Below are positions 18,304-34,179 of a stretch of DNA of 64,000 nt, piece after piece (positions within the stretch are counted from its first letter, which is position 1; each line of letters starts with the position of its first letter). The notes beneath the pieces are model-generated. The model was not told where the DNA came from. It saw nothing but the letters and a program-made list of their open reading frames with translations, and did not search any database. Position numbers and translations under genes: made by a program. Origin of the DNA: Paulinella micropora (Eukaryota > Cercozoa > Imbricatea > Euglyphida); assembly GCA_009731375.1 (NCBI GenBank), contig BJOX01000072.1, positions 513,319 to 577,318 of the forward strand. Direction: 5' to 3'.

Positions 18304-18688
18304 ATATCTGAGGCGTACTGATGCAGCTAATGGCATATCCTCAACGGACATAAGCCTCCAATACCCTTGTTCGAGGTCCTCCACCCCCCCGTGTCAGTCT
18401 CTCGCCTGATGATCGGGGCCACCGATGGAGCTCCTGAGGGCAAGACTGCACTAAGCCGAGGTTATTCCGCAGTCCCAGCAACCTCTTGCAAGACGTCACC
18501 GAATGTGCAAGTGCATACACCAAGCGCGGTTGCTAGAGCTGCCTCGAAACCCCACCCATAACAATCTGGTGTCTGCTGGGTCCTGGGCTATCAACCAGCA
18601 TATGCGGAGTTTAAGATCTTTTACGCGCGCAACGACCCTCCTCCCCAGCATCTACCACCAAAGGGTTATGAGTTGGCGTCACAGTTTA

Positions 18689-18756
<68 letters not shown>

Positions 18757-18770
18757 TAATAATTGAAAAT
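18265..18770 (+). mobile_element. Possible non-LTR retrotransposon 3' end with (TAA)n tail
   Basis: A segment of unique, GC-balanced sequence (18303-18690) ends GGCGTCACAGTTTAAATAAT and runs into (TAA)n to about 18765; a second (AAT)n block precedes it at 18268-18302. A simple (TAA)n tail is typical of several non-LTR clades. No coding domain is visible, so the identity is tentative. Confidence 0.35.
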
Positions 18771-19084
18771 CGGACTTAATTTTTTTCCCGATTTTTTGAG
18801 ACTTTTACAACTGTTCTCAATTCTCGCCAGGGAGAGCGAGTGGGGAGGTGTGGTTGAGGGATACACATCTGTGGGTGCTGTACTTGCTGTGCATCTAACC
18901 TGGGCCAAAGGTTGAGCGCTAGCTCAGGGAAAGACAGGGTTGAATGTATGGCCAGAAACTTTTGAGCCACCCCTTATATATTACATATATATATATACAC
19001 ATATTGTTACATATATGCAAAAATCCAAATTTGCTGGTACCAACCCCTTTATATTGTTGCATCCATGTATGATATGTAAAGTTT

Positions 19085-19278
19085 ACGTGTATTTGTGGGT
19101 ATGTACCCAGATCCTGGGGCCACAGGTGGGGGGGGGGTTGGTGGCGAAACGGCTGGCGATATGGCGAAATGGCTGGCGATATGGCGGAAATCAGAAGATG
19201 TGAAGGATATTAAATATTTTAACAAACACACACACACACAAAGGTTATATATATATATGTATATATATTTCTATCTAT

Positions 19279-19342
<64 letters not shown>

Positions 19343-19435
19343 ATACATGTAGAATAAGGGTACATACCCAGATCTGTGGGCAAGGGTGGGAGTGGTGGCG
19401 AAACGGCTAACGGCAGCGAAACGGTGGAGGACTAA
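19085..19435. repeat. Repeated GGGTATGTACCCAGATC segment with TATC block
   Basis: GTATGTACCCAGATCCTGGG followed by GTGGCGAAACGGCT at about 19100 recurs at 19359-19425 (TACATACCCAGATCTGTGGG). The two copies flank an AT and TATC microsatellite at 19240-19345. Confidence 0.6.
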
Positions 19436-19675
19436 GATAGATAGATAGATAGATAGATAGATGGATGGATGGATAGATGGATGGATGGATGGATAGACGG
19501 ATGGATAGATGGATGGATGGATAGATAGATGGATGGATAGATGGATGGATAGATGGATGGATAGATGGATGGATGGATGGATAGACGGATGGATAGATAG
19601 ATGGATGGATAGATAGATGGATGGATGGATAGATAGATAGATAGATAGATAGATATATAGATGGATAGATAGATG

Positions 19676-19710
<35 letters not shown>

Positions 19711-19817
19711 GGATAGATAGGTAGATAGATGGATAGATAGATGGATAGATGGATGGATAGATAGATGGATGGATGGATAGATAGATAGATAGATGGAGGG
19801 ATAGATGGATGGATAGC

Positions 19818-19859
<42 letters not shown>

Positions 19860-20008
19860 TGTTTAATCTATGGGCGTGGCTTAGCTTGAAAAGCCATTGC
19901 CTCCTATAGATAGATAGATAGATAGATAGACAGATAGACAGATAGATGAGAAGGATGTGAAACTGTCAAAAAAGCCTTGGTTAAGGTGGTCAGAAGATGT
20001 GATGTACG

Positions 20009-20045
<37 letters not shown>

Positions 20046-20046
20046 T

Positions 20047-20093
<47 letters not shown>

Positions 20094-20208
20094 TATTATA
20101 TATAATATATATATAGAGAGAGAGAGATGGAGAGATAGATATGTAGATAGATAGATAGATGGATAGATGGAGAGATAGATATGTAGATAGATAGATAGAT
20201 AGAGTGAG

Positions 20209-20244
<36 letters not shown>

Positions 20245-20384
20245 GGATGGATGGATAGATGGATGGATAGATAGATAGAGATACAGATGGAGAGGTAGAT
20301 AGATAGATAGGCAGATAGACAGATGGAGAGGTAGATATATAGATAGGCAGATAGATAGATAGATAGATAGATGGATAGATGGAG

Positions 20385-20428
<44 letters not shown>

Positions 20429-20562
20429 GGGCAGATAGACAGACAGATGGAGAGATGGATGGATGGATAGATAGATAGAGATACAGATGGAGAGGTAGAT
20501 AGATAGATAGATAGGCAGATAGACAGATGGAGAGGTAGATAGATAGATAGGCAGATAGGCAG

Positions 20563-20626
<64 letters not shown>

Positions 20627-20635
20627 CTCCACAGG

Positions 20636-20676
<41 letters not shown>

Positions 20677-20835
20677 GGAGAGATAGATAGATAGATAGAT
20701 GGATAGATAGATAGATAGATAGATAGATGGATAGATAGATAGACAGATAGACAGATAGATAGATGGATAGATAGATAAACAGATGGAGAGATAGATAGAT
20801 AGATAACTGGATAGATAGATAGTTAGATAGACCGA
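19436..20835. repeat. GATA/GATG array with an internal TATC inversion
   Basis: Long GATA and GATGGATG arrays, with (GA)n and short unique inserts at 19862-19905 and 19945-20010. At 20563-20625 the repeat switches to TATC and back, giving a palindromic block. Confidence 0.85.
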
Positions 20836-21165
20836 GGATGTGAATGATGTGAAACTGCGGAAAGACGCCGACTTGACGTAGCCAGAAGATGTGGTGGATG
20901 TATTTTTGGAAGTGGTGGATGTATTTTTGCTGTTGTGAAGCCCGTAGGAGGTGGAAGAGGGGAGAAAATGGAAATTGGAGGAGGAGGAAGAGGAGGAGAA
21001 GGAGAAGGAGGAGGAAGGGGAGAAAGTGTTGTCCGATGTGGAAGAGGATGTATTTTGATGGCTGTGAGATGATGATGTGAAGGAGGATGTATTTTGGTTG
21101 ATGTGTTGTTGGGAAATTTTTTTGAGTTTTTGGCGGAATTCTGACACACAGTCAGGTATACGTAT
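20836..21165. other. Unique 330-bp segment between arrays
   Basis: Contains AGAAGATGTGGTGGATGTAT motifs repeated three to four times (20884-21090) and related to GTCAGAAGATGTGATG at 19990. Overlapping Ser/Thr-rich minus-strand and Trp-rich plus-strand frames are artefacts of the repeat. No gene is called. Confidence 0.4.
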
Positions 21166-21176
21166 ATTTGTCTATC

Positions 21177-21259
<83 letters not shown>

Positions 21260-21260
21260 C

Positions 21261-21299
<39 letters not shown>

Positions 21300-21985
21300 A
21301 TCTAATTTAATCTAATCTAATCTAATCCAATGTAATCTAATCCATGGTAATCTAATCTAATCTAAGCTAATCTAATCTAATCTAACCTAACCTAACCTAA
21401 CCTGACCTAATCTAACCTAATCTAATCTAATCTAATCTAATCTAATCTAATCTAATCTAATCTAATCTAATCCAGTCTAATCTAATCTAATCTAATCTAA
21501 TCCAATCTAACCTAATCTAATCTAATCTAACCTAACCTAATCTAATCTAATCTAATCTAATCTAATCTAATCTAATTTAATCTAATCTAATCCAATCCAA
21601 TCTAACCTAACCTAATCTAATCTAACCTAATCTAATCTAATCTAACCTAATCTAATCCAATCCCATCCCATCCCATCTCATCTAATCTAATCTAATCTAT
21701 ATCTATATCTATATCTATATCTATATCTATATCTATATATCTATATCTATATCTATATCTATATCCATATCTATATCTATATCTATATCTACATCTACAT
21801 CTATATTTATATCTATATTTATATCTATATCTATATCTATATCTATATTTGTATCTATATCTATATCTATATCTATATCTATATCTATATATCTATATCT
21901 ATATCTATATCTACATCTATATCTATATTTATATCTGTATCTATATCTGTATCTATATCTATATCTATATCTATACCTAATTCTG
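21166..21985. repeat. TATC, then (TAATC)n pentamer, then (TATATC)n hexamer arrays
   Basis: (TATC)n to 21298, (TAATC)n with TAACC variants 21299-21690, and (TATATC)n 21690-21975. The conserved flank CAGTCAGGTATACGTATATT precedes the block at 21149 and recurs (CAGTCAGGTGTACGTATCTT) after it at 21991, so the block sits between direct repeats. Confidence 0.85.
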
Positions 21986-21989
21986 TAAC

Positions 21990-22128
21990 ACAGTCAGGTG
22001 TACGTATCTTTGTCTATCTTATCTACTACCTACCCATCTACCTACCTATCTATTTATCTATATATTTATCTATCTATCTATCTATATATCTATCTATCTA
22101 TCTATCTATCTCCTACCTACCTACCTAC

Positions 22129-22193
<65 letters not shown>

Positions 22194-23480
22194 CCAACTA
22201 CCTACCTGCCTACGTACCTACCTACCTACCTACTTATCTACCTACCTAGAAAGGGTCCTTGGGTAAGTTGTATGAGTAACTGCTTATCTACTTATCTACC
22301 CACCTAGAAAGGGTCCTTGGGTAAGTTGTATGAGTAACTACCTACCTACTTATCTACCTACCTACCTACCTACCTATCTACCTATCGACCTACCTGTAAA
22401 GGGTCACTGGGTAAGCTGTATGAGTAACTACCTACCTACTTATCTACCTACCTACCCACCTACCTATCTACCTACTTATCTACCTACCTAGAAAGGGTCC
22501 TTGGGTAAGTTGTATGAGTAACTGCCTATCTACTTATCTACCTATCTATCTACTTATCTACCTACCTAGAAAGGGTCACTGGGTAAGTTGTATGAGCAAC
22601 TACCTACCTACTTATCTACCTACCTACCTACCTATCTACCTCGAAAGGGTCACTGGGTAAGTTTTATGAGTAACTACCTACCTACTTATCTACCTACCTG
22701 CCTACCTACCTACCTACCTACCTATCTACCTAGAAAGGGTCGCTGGGTAAGTTATATGAGTAACTACCTACCTACTTATCTACCTACCTACCTACCTATC
22801 TACCTGCCTACCTATCTACCTACCTAGAAAGGATCACTGGGTAAGTTGTATGAGTAACTACCTACCTACTTATCTACCTACCTACCTACTTATCGACCTA
22901 CCTAGAAAGGGTCCTTGGGTAAGTTGTGTGAGTAACTGCCCTACCTACCTACCTACCTATCTACCTACCTAGAAAGAGTCACTGGGTAAGTTGTATGAGT
23001 AACTACCTACCTACTTATCTACCTACCTACCTATCTACCTACTTATCTACCTACCTACCTACCTATCTACCTACCTAGAAAGGGTCACTGGGTAAGTTGC
23101 ATGAGTAACTACCTACCTAATTATCTACCTACCTACTTATCTACCTACCTACCTACCTATCTACCTGCTTATCTACCTACATATCTATCTACCTATTTAC
23201 CTACCTACCTACCTAGAAGGGGTCACTGGCTAAATTGTATGAGTAACTACCTACCTACTTATCTACCTACCTACCTACCTACTTACCTACCTACTTACCT
23301 ACCTACCTACCTACCTACCTATCTACCTACCTAAAAAGGGTCACTGGGTAAGTTGTATGAGTAACTGCCTATCTACTTACCTACCTACCTACTTATCTAC
23401 CTACCTACCTACCTACCTACCTACCCACTTATCTACCTACCTAGAAAGGGTCCTTGGGTAAGTTGTATGAGTAACTGGCG
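21990..23480. repeat. (CTAC)n array with about 14 copies of a GGGTAAGTTGTATGAGTAAC core
   Basis: A ~35-bp core AAGGGTCACTGGGTAAGTTG + TATGAGTAACT recurs every 56-140 bp between CTAC/CTAT blocks. Variation (CCTTGGG versus CACTGGG) is shared among subsets, suggesting growth by duplication of core plus spacer. Confidence 0.85.
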
Positions 23481-24271
<791 letters not shown>

Positions 24272-24603
24272 CCTGTTCCCTCAGGGTGCCCTTTCTCGCT
24301 TGTTGAGCCCGGAATAAAACCCACAGTGCTCTGTCGGTTTATACTAGACTGTCGAACAGTCTCGAAACTCCATCTGCTTACTGGGCCCTCTGTAATGGAG
24401 GTGGGAGCTCGTTCTGCAAGGGGCGCTTTATGGAACGAGCCCTGGCCCCGCCTGGTACTAGGGAGCTTTGGTATCGCCTGTATCAGTCCCTTCCGTGCAA
24501 ACATCACGGCTTAGCTGGGCATCGGGTTAATACTTTACCCACAGACTTCCTTGGTTGACGAAATCAGAAGCTCCTTTTTTCTGACATTAGTCGATATCTC
24601 ATC
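24272..24603 (+). mobile_element. SINE-like element, copy C (5'-truncated)
   Basis: Sense strand plus. Begins within the element at CCTGTTCCCTCAGGGTGCCC and runs to GTCGATATCTCATC, then (TATC)n and CTAC. TATC also precedes it. Confidence 0.7.
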
Positions 24604-25388
<785 letters not shown>

Positions 25389-25524
25389 TTTGGTATTGCC
25401 TGTATCAGTCCCTTCCGTGCAAACATCACGGCTTAGCTGGGCATCGGGTTAATACTTTACCCACAGACTTCCTGGTTGACGAAATCAGAAGCTCCTTTTT
25501 TCTGACATTAGTCGATATTTCATC
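25389..25524 (+). mobile_element. SINE-like element, copy D (5' end lost in gap)
   Basis: 3' portion only, from TTTGGTATTGCCTGTATCAG to GTCGATATTTCATC, then CTAC/TATC repeats. It shares the CTTTACCCACAGACTTCC-TGG variant with copies F and G. Confidence 0.65.
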
Positions 25525-25579
25525 TACCTACCTATCTATCTACCTACCTACCTTTCTATCGTATCTTATCTATCGTATC

Positions 25580-25642
<63 letters not shown>

Positions 25643-25667
25643 CCTACCTACCTACCTATCTATCTAC

Positions 25668-25719
<52 letters not shown>

Positions 25720-25803
25720 ATACATATATATAAAGATATGTATGTATGTATGTATGTATGTGTGTATGTACATAATGTTGGTGTGGTGCAGGCTCTGGAA
25801 GGC

Positions 25804-25865
<62 letters not shown>

Positions 25866-25931
25866 GGATAGGTAGGTAGGTAGATAGGTAGGTAGGTAGA
25901 TAAATAGATAGATTAGATAGATTAGATAGAC

Positions 25932-25964
<33 letters not shown>

Positions 25965-26040
25965 CTATAATATACTATAATATAATATAATAATATAATA
26001 TAATATAATATATATATATAATATAATTTATTTATTCTTT
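25525..26040. repeat. TATC, GTAT, GATA and (AATAT)n arrays
   Basis: Tetranucleotide blocks interrupted by a 30-bp unique insert (TGGTGTGGTGCAGGCTCTGG, 25780-25803) and an AT-rich pentamer run at 25965-26030. Confidence 0.8.
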
Positions 26041-26365
26041 CATTGATTTAGTTACTTGGTTTCTTTATCAATATTGATTGCTTGCCTGCTTTGCTTGATT
26101 TGCTTGAAAAATCGAAAAATTTGATTGATTTGGTTGATATAGGCGAATGACCCGGGAAACTCGCATACCTTCTCCATTGTGTTTTTTTTTTTCAAGCAAA
26201 TGAAGCAAGCAAGCAATGAATGCTTCAATCAATAGCGAATAATTTGCTTGATTTGGTTGATATAGGCGAATGACCGCGCGGTGGTGAGACAAATCCCCGG
26301 GAAACTCGCAGATCTTCTCCATTGTGTATTCCCATTGTTTCTTCTGGGCTCGAGAAAAGTTCAGG
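26041..26365. repeat. Two diverged copies of a ~55-bp unit in unique sequence
   Basis: TTTGGTTGATATAGGCGAAT + GACC...CGGGAAACTCGCA...CTTCTCCATTGTG occurs at 26127-26181 and 26247-26326. The second copy carries a 21-bp insert (GCGCGGTGGTGAGACAAATC). TTGCTTGCTTG-type runs lie between them. A minus-strand 84-codon frame is a by-product. Confidence 0.5.
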
Positions 26366-26436
26366 TCTAGATATATAGATATATAGATAGATGGATGGAT
26401 AGATAAATAGATAGATAGATGGATGGATAGATAGAT

Positions 26437-26488
<52 letters not shown>

Positions 26489-26636
26489 GGACGGATGGAT
26501 GAATGGATGGATGGATGGGTGGATGAATGGATGAATTGATAGATAGATAGATGGATAGATGGATAGAAGATCGAGACAGATATAGATAGATGGATAGAGA
26601 GATAGATAGATAGATAGATAGATAGACGGACGGACG

Positions 26637-26670
<34 letters not shown>

Positions 26671-26728
26671 CAGATAGATAGATAGATAGACAGATAGATA
26701 GATAGATAGATAGATAGATGGATGGATG

Positions 26729-26761
<33 letters not shown>

Positions 26762-26876
26762 GTAGGTAGATAGGTAGGTAGGTAGGTAGGTAGGTAGGCA
26801 GGTAGGTAGGTAAGGAGGTAGTTAGGTAGGTAGGTAGGTAGGTAGGTAGATAGATAGATAGATAAATAGATGGACG

Positions 26877-26911
<35 letters not shown>

Positions 26912-26920
26912 GGATGGATG

Positions 26921-26952
<32 letters not shown>

Positions 26953-27136
26953 TATAGATAGATAGATAGATGGATGGATGGGTGGATGGATGGATGGATG
27001 GATAGATAGATAGATAGATAGATAGGTAGGTAGGTAGGTAGGTAGGCAGGTAGGTAGGTAGGTAAGGAGGTAGTTAGGAAGGTAGGTAGGCAGGTAGGTA
27101 GGTAGGTAGATAGATAGGCAGATAAATAGATGGACG

Positions 27137-27196
<60 letters not shown>

Positions 27197-27231
27197 CAGA
27201 TAGATAGATAGATAGATAGATAGAGACAGAC

Positions 27232-27277
<46 letters not shown>

Positions 27278-27370
27278 GTATATAGATAGATAGGTAGGTA
27301 GGTAGGTAGGTAGGTAGGTAAGTAGGTAGGTAGGTAAGTAGGTAGATAGATAGATACATAGATAGGTAGG

Positions 27371-27420
<50 letters not shown>
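26366..27420. repeat. GATA/GATG/GGTA array
   Basis: Mixed tetranucleotides with repeated higher-order order (GATA, GGTAGGTA, GTTAGG, GATGGACGG), suggesting tandem duplication of ~270-bp composite units. Confidence 0.85.
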
Positions 27421-27423
<3 letters not shown>

Positions 27424-27648
27424 GAGATATCGACTAATGTCAGAAAAAAGGAGCTTCTGATTTCGTCAACCAAGGAAGTCTGTAAAGTATTGACCCGATG
27501 CCCAGCTAAGCCGTGATGTTTGCACGGAAGGGACTGATACAGGCGATACCAAAGCTCCCTAGTACCAGGCGGGGCCAGGGCTCGTTCCATAAGCGCCCCT
27601 TGCAGAACGAGCTCCCACCTCCATTACAGAGGGCCCAGTAAGCAGATG

Positions 27649-27650
<2 letters not shown>
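27421..27650 (-). mobile_element. SINE-like element, copy E (5'-truncated)
   Basis: Sense strand minus; 5' boundary within CCATCTGCTTACTGGGCCCT and 3' end at GATGAGATATCGAC against GATA repeats. GATA arrays flank both sides. Confidence 0.7.
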
Positions 27651-28995
<1,345 letters not shown>

Positions 28996-29860
28996 TTAAC
29001 CTGCAAGGTAGGTAGCTGCCCAAGATCGTGCTAGACTTTGAACAAGCGATTGAGGGTGGCCTGGTGAACGAATCTGCTGGAGGGACAGCAACGCCTGAGG
29101 TAGAAGAAGGCAAGATGAGATGAGATGAGATGAGGTGAGATAAGGTAAGATGATCGAGGGTGCCCGGGGGAACGAATCTGCTGGAGGGACAGCAAAGCCT
29201 AAGGGTAGAAGAAGCTGAGATAAGATGAGATGAGGTGAGATGAGATGAGATGAGGTAAGATGAGATCAGATGATTGAGGGTGCCCGGGGGAACGAATCTG
29301 CTGGAGGGACAGCAACGCCTAAGGTAGAAGAAGATGAGATGAGATGAGATGAGGTGAAATGAGATAAGGTAAGATGAGATAAGATGATTGAGGGTGGCCG
29401 GGGGAACGAATCTGCTGGAGGGACAGCAACGCCTGAGGTAGCAGAAGTTGAGGTGAGGAGATGAGGTGAGATGAGATGAGGTGAGATGAGATGAGGTGAG
29501 GTGAGGTGAGGTGAGTTGAGGTGAGTTGAGTTGAGGTGAGATGAGATGAGATGAGATGAGATGAGATGAGATAAGGTAAGATGAGATGAGATGATTGAGG
29601 GTGCCCGGGGGAACGAATCTGCTAGAGGAACAGCAACGCCTAAGGTAGAAGAAGTTGAGGTGAGATGAGGTGAGATGAGATGAGTTGAGGTGAGGTGAGG
29701 TGAGGTGAGGTGAGATGAGTTGAGGTGAGGTGAGATGAGATGAGATGAGATGAGATGAGATGAGTTGAAATGAGATGAGATGAGATAAGGTAAGATGAGA
29801 TAAGATGATTGAGGGTGGCCGGGGGAACGAATCTGCTGGAGGGACAGCAACGCGTAAGGT
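28996..29860. repeat. Six copies of a ~65-bp core in (ATGAG)n
   Basis: The core GGGGGAACGAATCTGCTGGA + GGGACAGCAACGCCTAAGGTAGAAGAAG occurs at about 29061, 29166, 29287, 29401, 29608 and 29822, each followed by (GATGA)n. Spacing varies from 105 to 214 bp. Confidence 0.85.
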
Positions 29861-31258
29861 AGAAGAAGTTGAGATGAGATGAGGTGAGATGAGATGAGGA
29901 AAGATGAGATGAGATGAGATGAGATAAGATGAGGTGAGGTGAGGTGAGATGAGTTGAGTTGAGGTGAGGTGAGGTGAGGTGAGGTGAGATGAGATGAGAT
30001 GAGATGAGATGAGATGAGATGAGATGAGATGAGGTAAGATGAGATAAGATGAGATGAGATAAGATAAGATGAGGAAAGATGAGATGAGATGAGGTAATAT
30101 GAGATGAGATGAGATGAGATGAGATGAGATGAGGTAAGATAAGGTAAGATGAGATAAGATGAGATGAGATAAGATAAGATGAGATAAGATGAGATAAGAT
30201 AAGATAAGATAAGATAAGATAAGATAAGATAAGATAAGATGAGATCAGATGAGATCAGATGAGATGAGATGAGGTAAGATGAGATAAGATGAGATGAGAT
30301 GAGATGAGATGAGATGAGGTAAGATAAGGTAAGACGAGATAAGATGAGATGAGATAAGATAAGATGCGATGAGATAAGATAAGATGAGATGAGATGAGAT
30401 GAGATGAGATGAGATGAGATGAGATGAAATGAAACGAGATGAGATGAGATGAGATGAGATGATGAGATAAGATGAGGTAAGATGAGATGAGATGAGATAA
30501 GATAAGATAAGATGAGGTAAGATGAGATGAGATGAGATGAGATGAGATGAGGTAAGATAAGGTAAGATGAGATGAGATAAGATAAGATGAGGAAAGATGA
30601 GATAAGATGAGATGAGATGAGATGAGATGAGATGAGATGAGATAAGATGAGGAAAGATGAGATGAGATGAGATGAGATGAGATGAAATAAGATGAGATGA
30701 GATGAGATGAGATGAGATAAGATGAGGTAAGATGAGATGAGATGAGATGAGATGAGATAAGATGAGATAAGATAAGATGAGATAAGATAAGATGAGATAA
30801 GATGAGATAAGATAAGATAAGATAAGATAAGATAAGATAAGATAAGATAAGATAAGATAAGATAAGATAAGATACGATAAGATAAGATGAGATAAGATGA
30901 GATAAGATGAGATAAGATGAGATAAGATGAGATAAGATGAGATAAGATGAGATAAGATAAGATAAGATAAGATAAGATAAGATGAGATGAGATGAGATGA
31001 GATGAGATGGGATGAGGTATGAGATAAGATAAGATAAGATAAGATGAGATAAGATAAGATAAGATAAGATACGATAAGATAAGATAAGATGAGAGATGAG
31101 ATGAGATGTGAGATATGATGGGACGAGATATGAGATAAGATAAGATACGATAAGATAAGATAAGATAAGATAAGATAAGATAAGGTAAGATAAGATAAGA
31201 CAAGATAAGATAAGATAAGATAAGATAAGATAAGATAAGATAAGATAAGATTGCATGA
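29861..31258. repeat. (ATGAG)n grading into (ATAAG)n
   Basis: Pure pentanucleotide array. ATGAG predominates at the left and ATAAG at the right, with mixed phase in between. Long Ser/His/Leu/Ile open frames on the minus strand are artefacts. Confidence 0.9.
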
Positions 31259-31940
31259 CATATTTAAACGTAACCTGACATGACATGACATAACATAACA
31301 TAACGTAACACAACATAACATAACATAACATAACATAACATTACATACAACATAGCATAGCATAGGGTAGCATAGCATAACATAACATAACATGACATGA
31401 CATAACATAACATAACATAACATAACATAATACAACACGACATTACATAACATAACACAACATAACATAACGTATCACAACACAACACAACACGACATAA
31501 CATAACATGACACAACACAACACGATATAACATAACAAAATATAACATAACATAACATAACATAACATTACATAACATTACATAAGACAACATAAGACAA
31601 CATAACATACCATGCCATAACATAACATAACATAACATAACATATTAAACATGACATAACATTACATTACATAACATAACATACAACATAACAGAACATA
31701 ACATAACATAACATGACATGACATAACATGACATAACATGACATAACATGACATACCATACCATACCATAACATAACATAACATAACATAACATGACATA
31801 ACGTGACATAACATGACATACCATACCATAACATGACATAACATAACATAACATGACATAACATGACATAACATGACATACCATGACATACCATACCATA
31901 CCATACCATAACATAACATAACATAACATAACATAACATT
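31259..31940. repeat. (ATAAC)n pentanucleotide array with ATACC and ATGAC variants
   Basis: Pentamer array separated from the ATAAG array by a 16-bp junction (GATTGCATGACATATTTAAA). It continues briefly after the hairpin element at 32080-32105. Confidence 0.9.
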
Positions 31941-32078
31941 AGTATATTATTCGGCTAGCCACAAATTTGACGTGTTTTGCGGGCGAGCCGGGCCAGCGAG
32001 CCCGCAAAGCACGTCAAATTTGGCGTGCCGCATGTGATTTTATTGGTAACCCGACCATATTTTGTGGAGGTGACCGAT
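31941..32078 (-). mobile_element. Dispersed hairpin element, copy 2 (138 bp)
   Basis: Reverse-orientation homologue of 9857-9996. The GC-rich hairpin (GTTTTGCGGGCGAGCCGGG / AGCGAGCCCGCAAAGC) and the outer GGCTAGCCAC and ACCGATAAAA segments are conserved. It is inserted in the ATAAC array, which helps define its ends. Confidence 0.6.
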
Positions 32079-32164
32079 AAAACATAACATAACATGACAC
32101 AACATAAAGCTTTTGGTAAGCGCGTGTGGGTTGTCGGAAAGTTATGTATGCATGTATGTATGTG

Positions 32165-32171
32165 TGTATGT

Positions 32172-32222
<51 letters not shown>

Positions 32223-32308
32223 CATCTACCTACCTGAACGTGTTCCTCACAATGTGTTCAACGAAGATCTATCTATCTATCTACCTATCTATCTACCTAT
32301 CTATCTAC

Positions 32309-32371
<63 letters not shown>

Positions 32372-32488
32372 CCTATCTATCTATCTACCTATCTATCTAT
32401 CTATCTATCTACCTACCTACCTACCTATCTATCTATCTACCTGAACGTTCTCATCACAATGTGTCGTCTTGCAGTATTCAACGAAGAT

Positions 32489-32559
<71 letters not shown>

Positions 32560-32630
32560 CCTACCTACCTATATATCTACCTACCTGAACGTTCTCCTCA
32601 CAATGTGTCGTCTTGCAGTATTCAACGAAG

Positions 32631-32691
<61 letters not shown>

Positions 32692-32792
32692 CCTACCTAC
32701 CTACCTATCAAAATATCTACCTTAACGTTCTCCTCACAATGTGTCGTCTTGCAGTATTCAACGAAGATCTATATATCTATCTATCTATCTAC

Positions 32793-32851
<59 letters not shown>

Positions 32852-32878
32852 GCTATCCATCTATCCATCTATCTATCC

Positions 32879-32916
<38 letters not shown>

Positions 32917-33025
32917 TTATTTATTTATCTATCTATCTATCTACCTACCTACCTACCTATCTATCTATCTACCTGAACGTTCTCACAATGTGTCGTCTTG
33001 CAGTGTTCAACGAAGATCTATCTAC

Positions 33026-33076
<51 letters not shown>

Positions 33077-33145
33077 CCTATCTATCTACCTATCTATCTA
33101 CCTGAACGTTCTCCTCACAATGTGTCGTCTTGCAGTAAGATCTAC

Positions 33146-33190
<45 letters not shown>

Positions 33191-33275
33191 CATCCATCCA
33201 TCTATCTACCTATCTATCTATCTACCTGAACGTTCTCCTCGCAATGTGTCTTCTTGCAATATTCAACGAAGTATG

Positions 33276-33333
<58 letters not shown>

Positions 33334-33350
33334 AATACCTACCTACCTAC

Positions 33351-33403
<53 letters not shown>

Positions 33404-33492
33404 CATCCATCCATCCATCCATCTATCTACCTATCTATCTATCTACCTGGACGTTCTCCTCACAATGTGTCTTCTTGCAATATTCAACGAAG

Positions 33493-33565
<73 letters not shown>

Positions 33566-33700
33566 CTTATCTATCTATCTATCTATCCATCCATCCGTCC
33601 ATCCATCCATCCATCCATCTACTATCTATCTATCTACCTGAACGTTCTCCTCACAATGTGTCTTCTTGCAGTATTCAATGAAGGTATCTCTGGCGCGTTC
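32165..33700. repeat. TATC array with nine copies of a GAACGTTCTCCTCACAATGTG core
   Basis: The ~45-bp core GAACGTTCTCCTCACAATGT + GTCGTCTTGCAGTATTCAACGAAG recurs at about 32234, 32442, 32586, 32721, 32973, 33105, 33227, 33447 and 33640, with TATC/CTAC between. TCGTCTTGCAG in each core resembles a 3' splice site. Confidence 0.85.
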
Positions 33701-34145
33701 ATCCAGTAAAAGGTCATTTAGAAGATAGACCGACTCCTACATACATACATCTATGTATACATACATCTATGTATACATACATACATACATACATACATAC
33801 ATACATACATACATACATACGTCCAGCAGCACCTATTTCAGAAGATATACCGACTGCTACATACATACATACAACTATGCATACATACATACATACATAC
33901 ATACGTCCAACAAAAGCTCGATCAGAAGATAGACCGACTCCTACATACATACATCTATGTATACATACATACATACATACATACGTCCACCAGCACCTAT
34001 TTCAGAAGATAGACCGACTGCTACATACATATATACAACTATGTATACACGCATACATACATACATACATACATGCAGACATACATACGTACAACAAAAG
34101 CTCGTTCAGAAGATAGACCGACTCCTACATACATACATCTATGTA

Positions 34146-34179
<34 letters not shown>

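Larger units (their letters stand above)
16822..18974. mobile_element. Composite Tc1/mariner-like element with ~200-bp terminal inverted repeats
   Basis: The left end AGTGGTGGCTCAAAAGTTTC and the reverse complement of the right end AGGGGTGGCTCAAAAGTTTC begin matching arms of about 200 bp (16822-17025 and 18775-18974). TA dinucleotides lie at 16820-16821 and 18975-18976 as a target duplication. The interior has a transposase remnant on the minus strand (17413-17600), a nested large inverted repeat (17621-18150) and a (TAA)n-tailed insertion (18265-18765). The autonomous gene is not intact. Confidence 0.7.

Noticed and set aside
21380-21420. CCTAACCTAACC as a telomere-type repeat.
   Set aside because: Only a few units, within a longer TAATC pentamer array with many variants.
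26367-27590. Long YLSI / LPTY open frames in GATA/TATC/CTAC arrays, here and at many other places.
   Set aside because: Tetranucleotide repeats without stops in any frame; the same peptides arise from every array.
29266-31468. SSHLISS / LSYLIL open frames up to 645 codons.
   Set aside because: Artefact of the ATGAG and ATAAG pentamers read on the minus strand.
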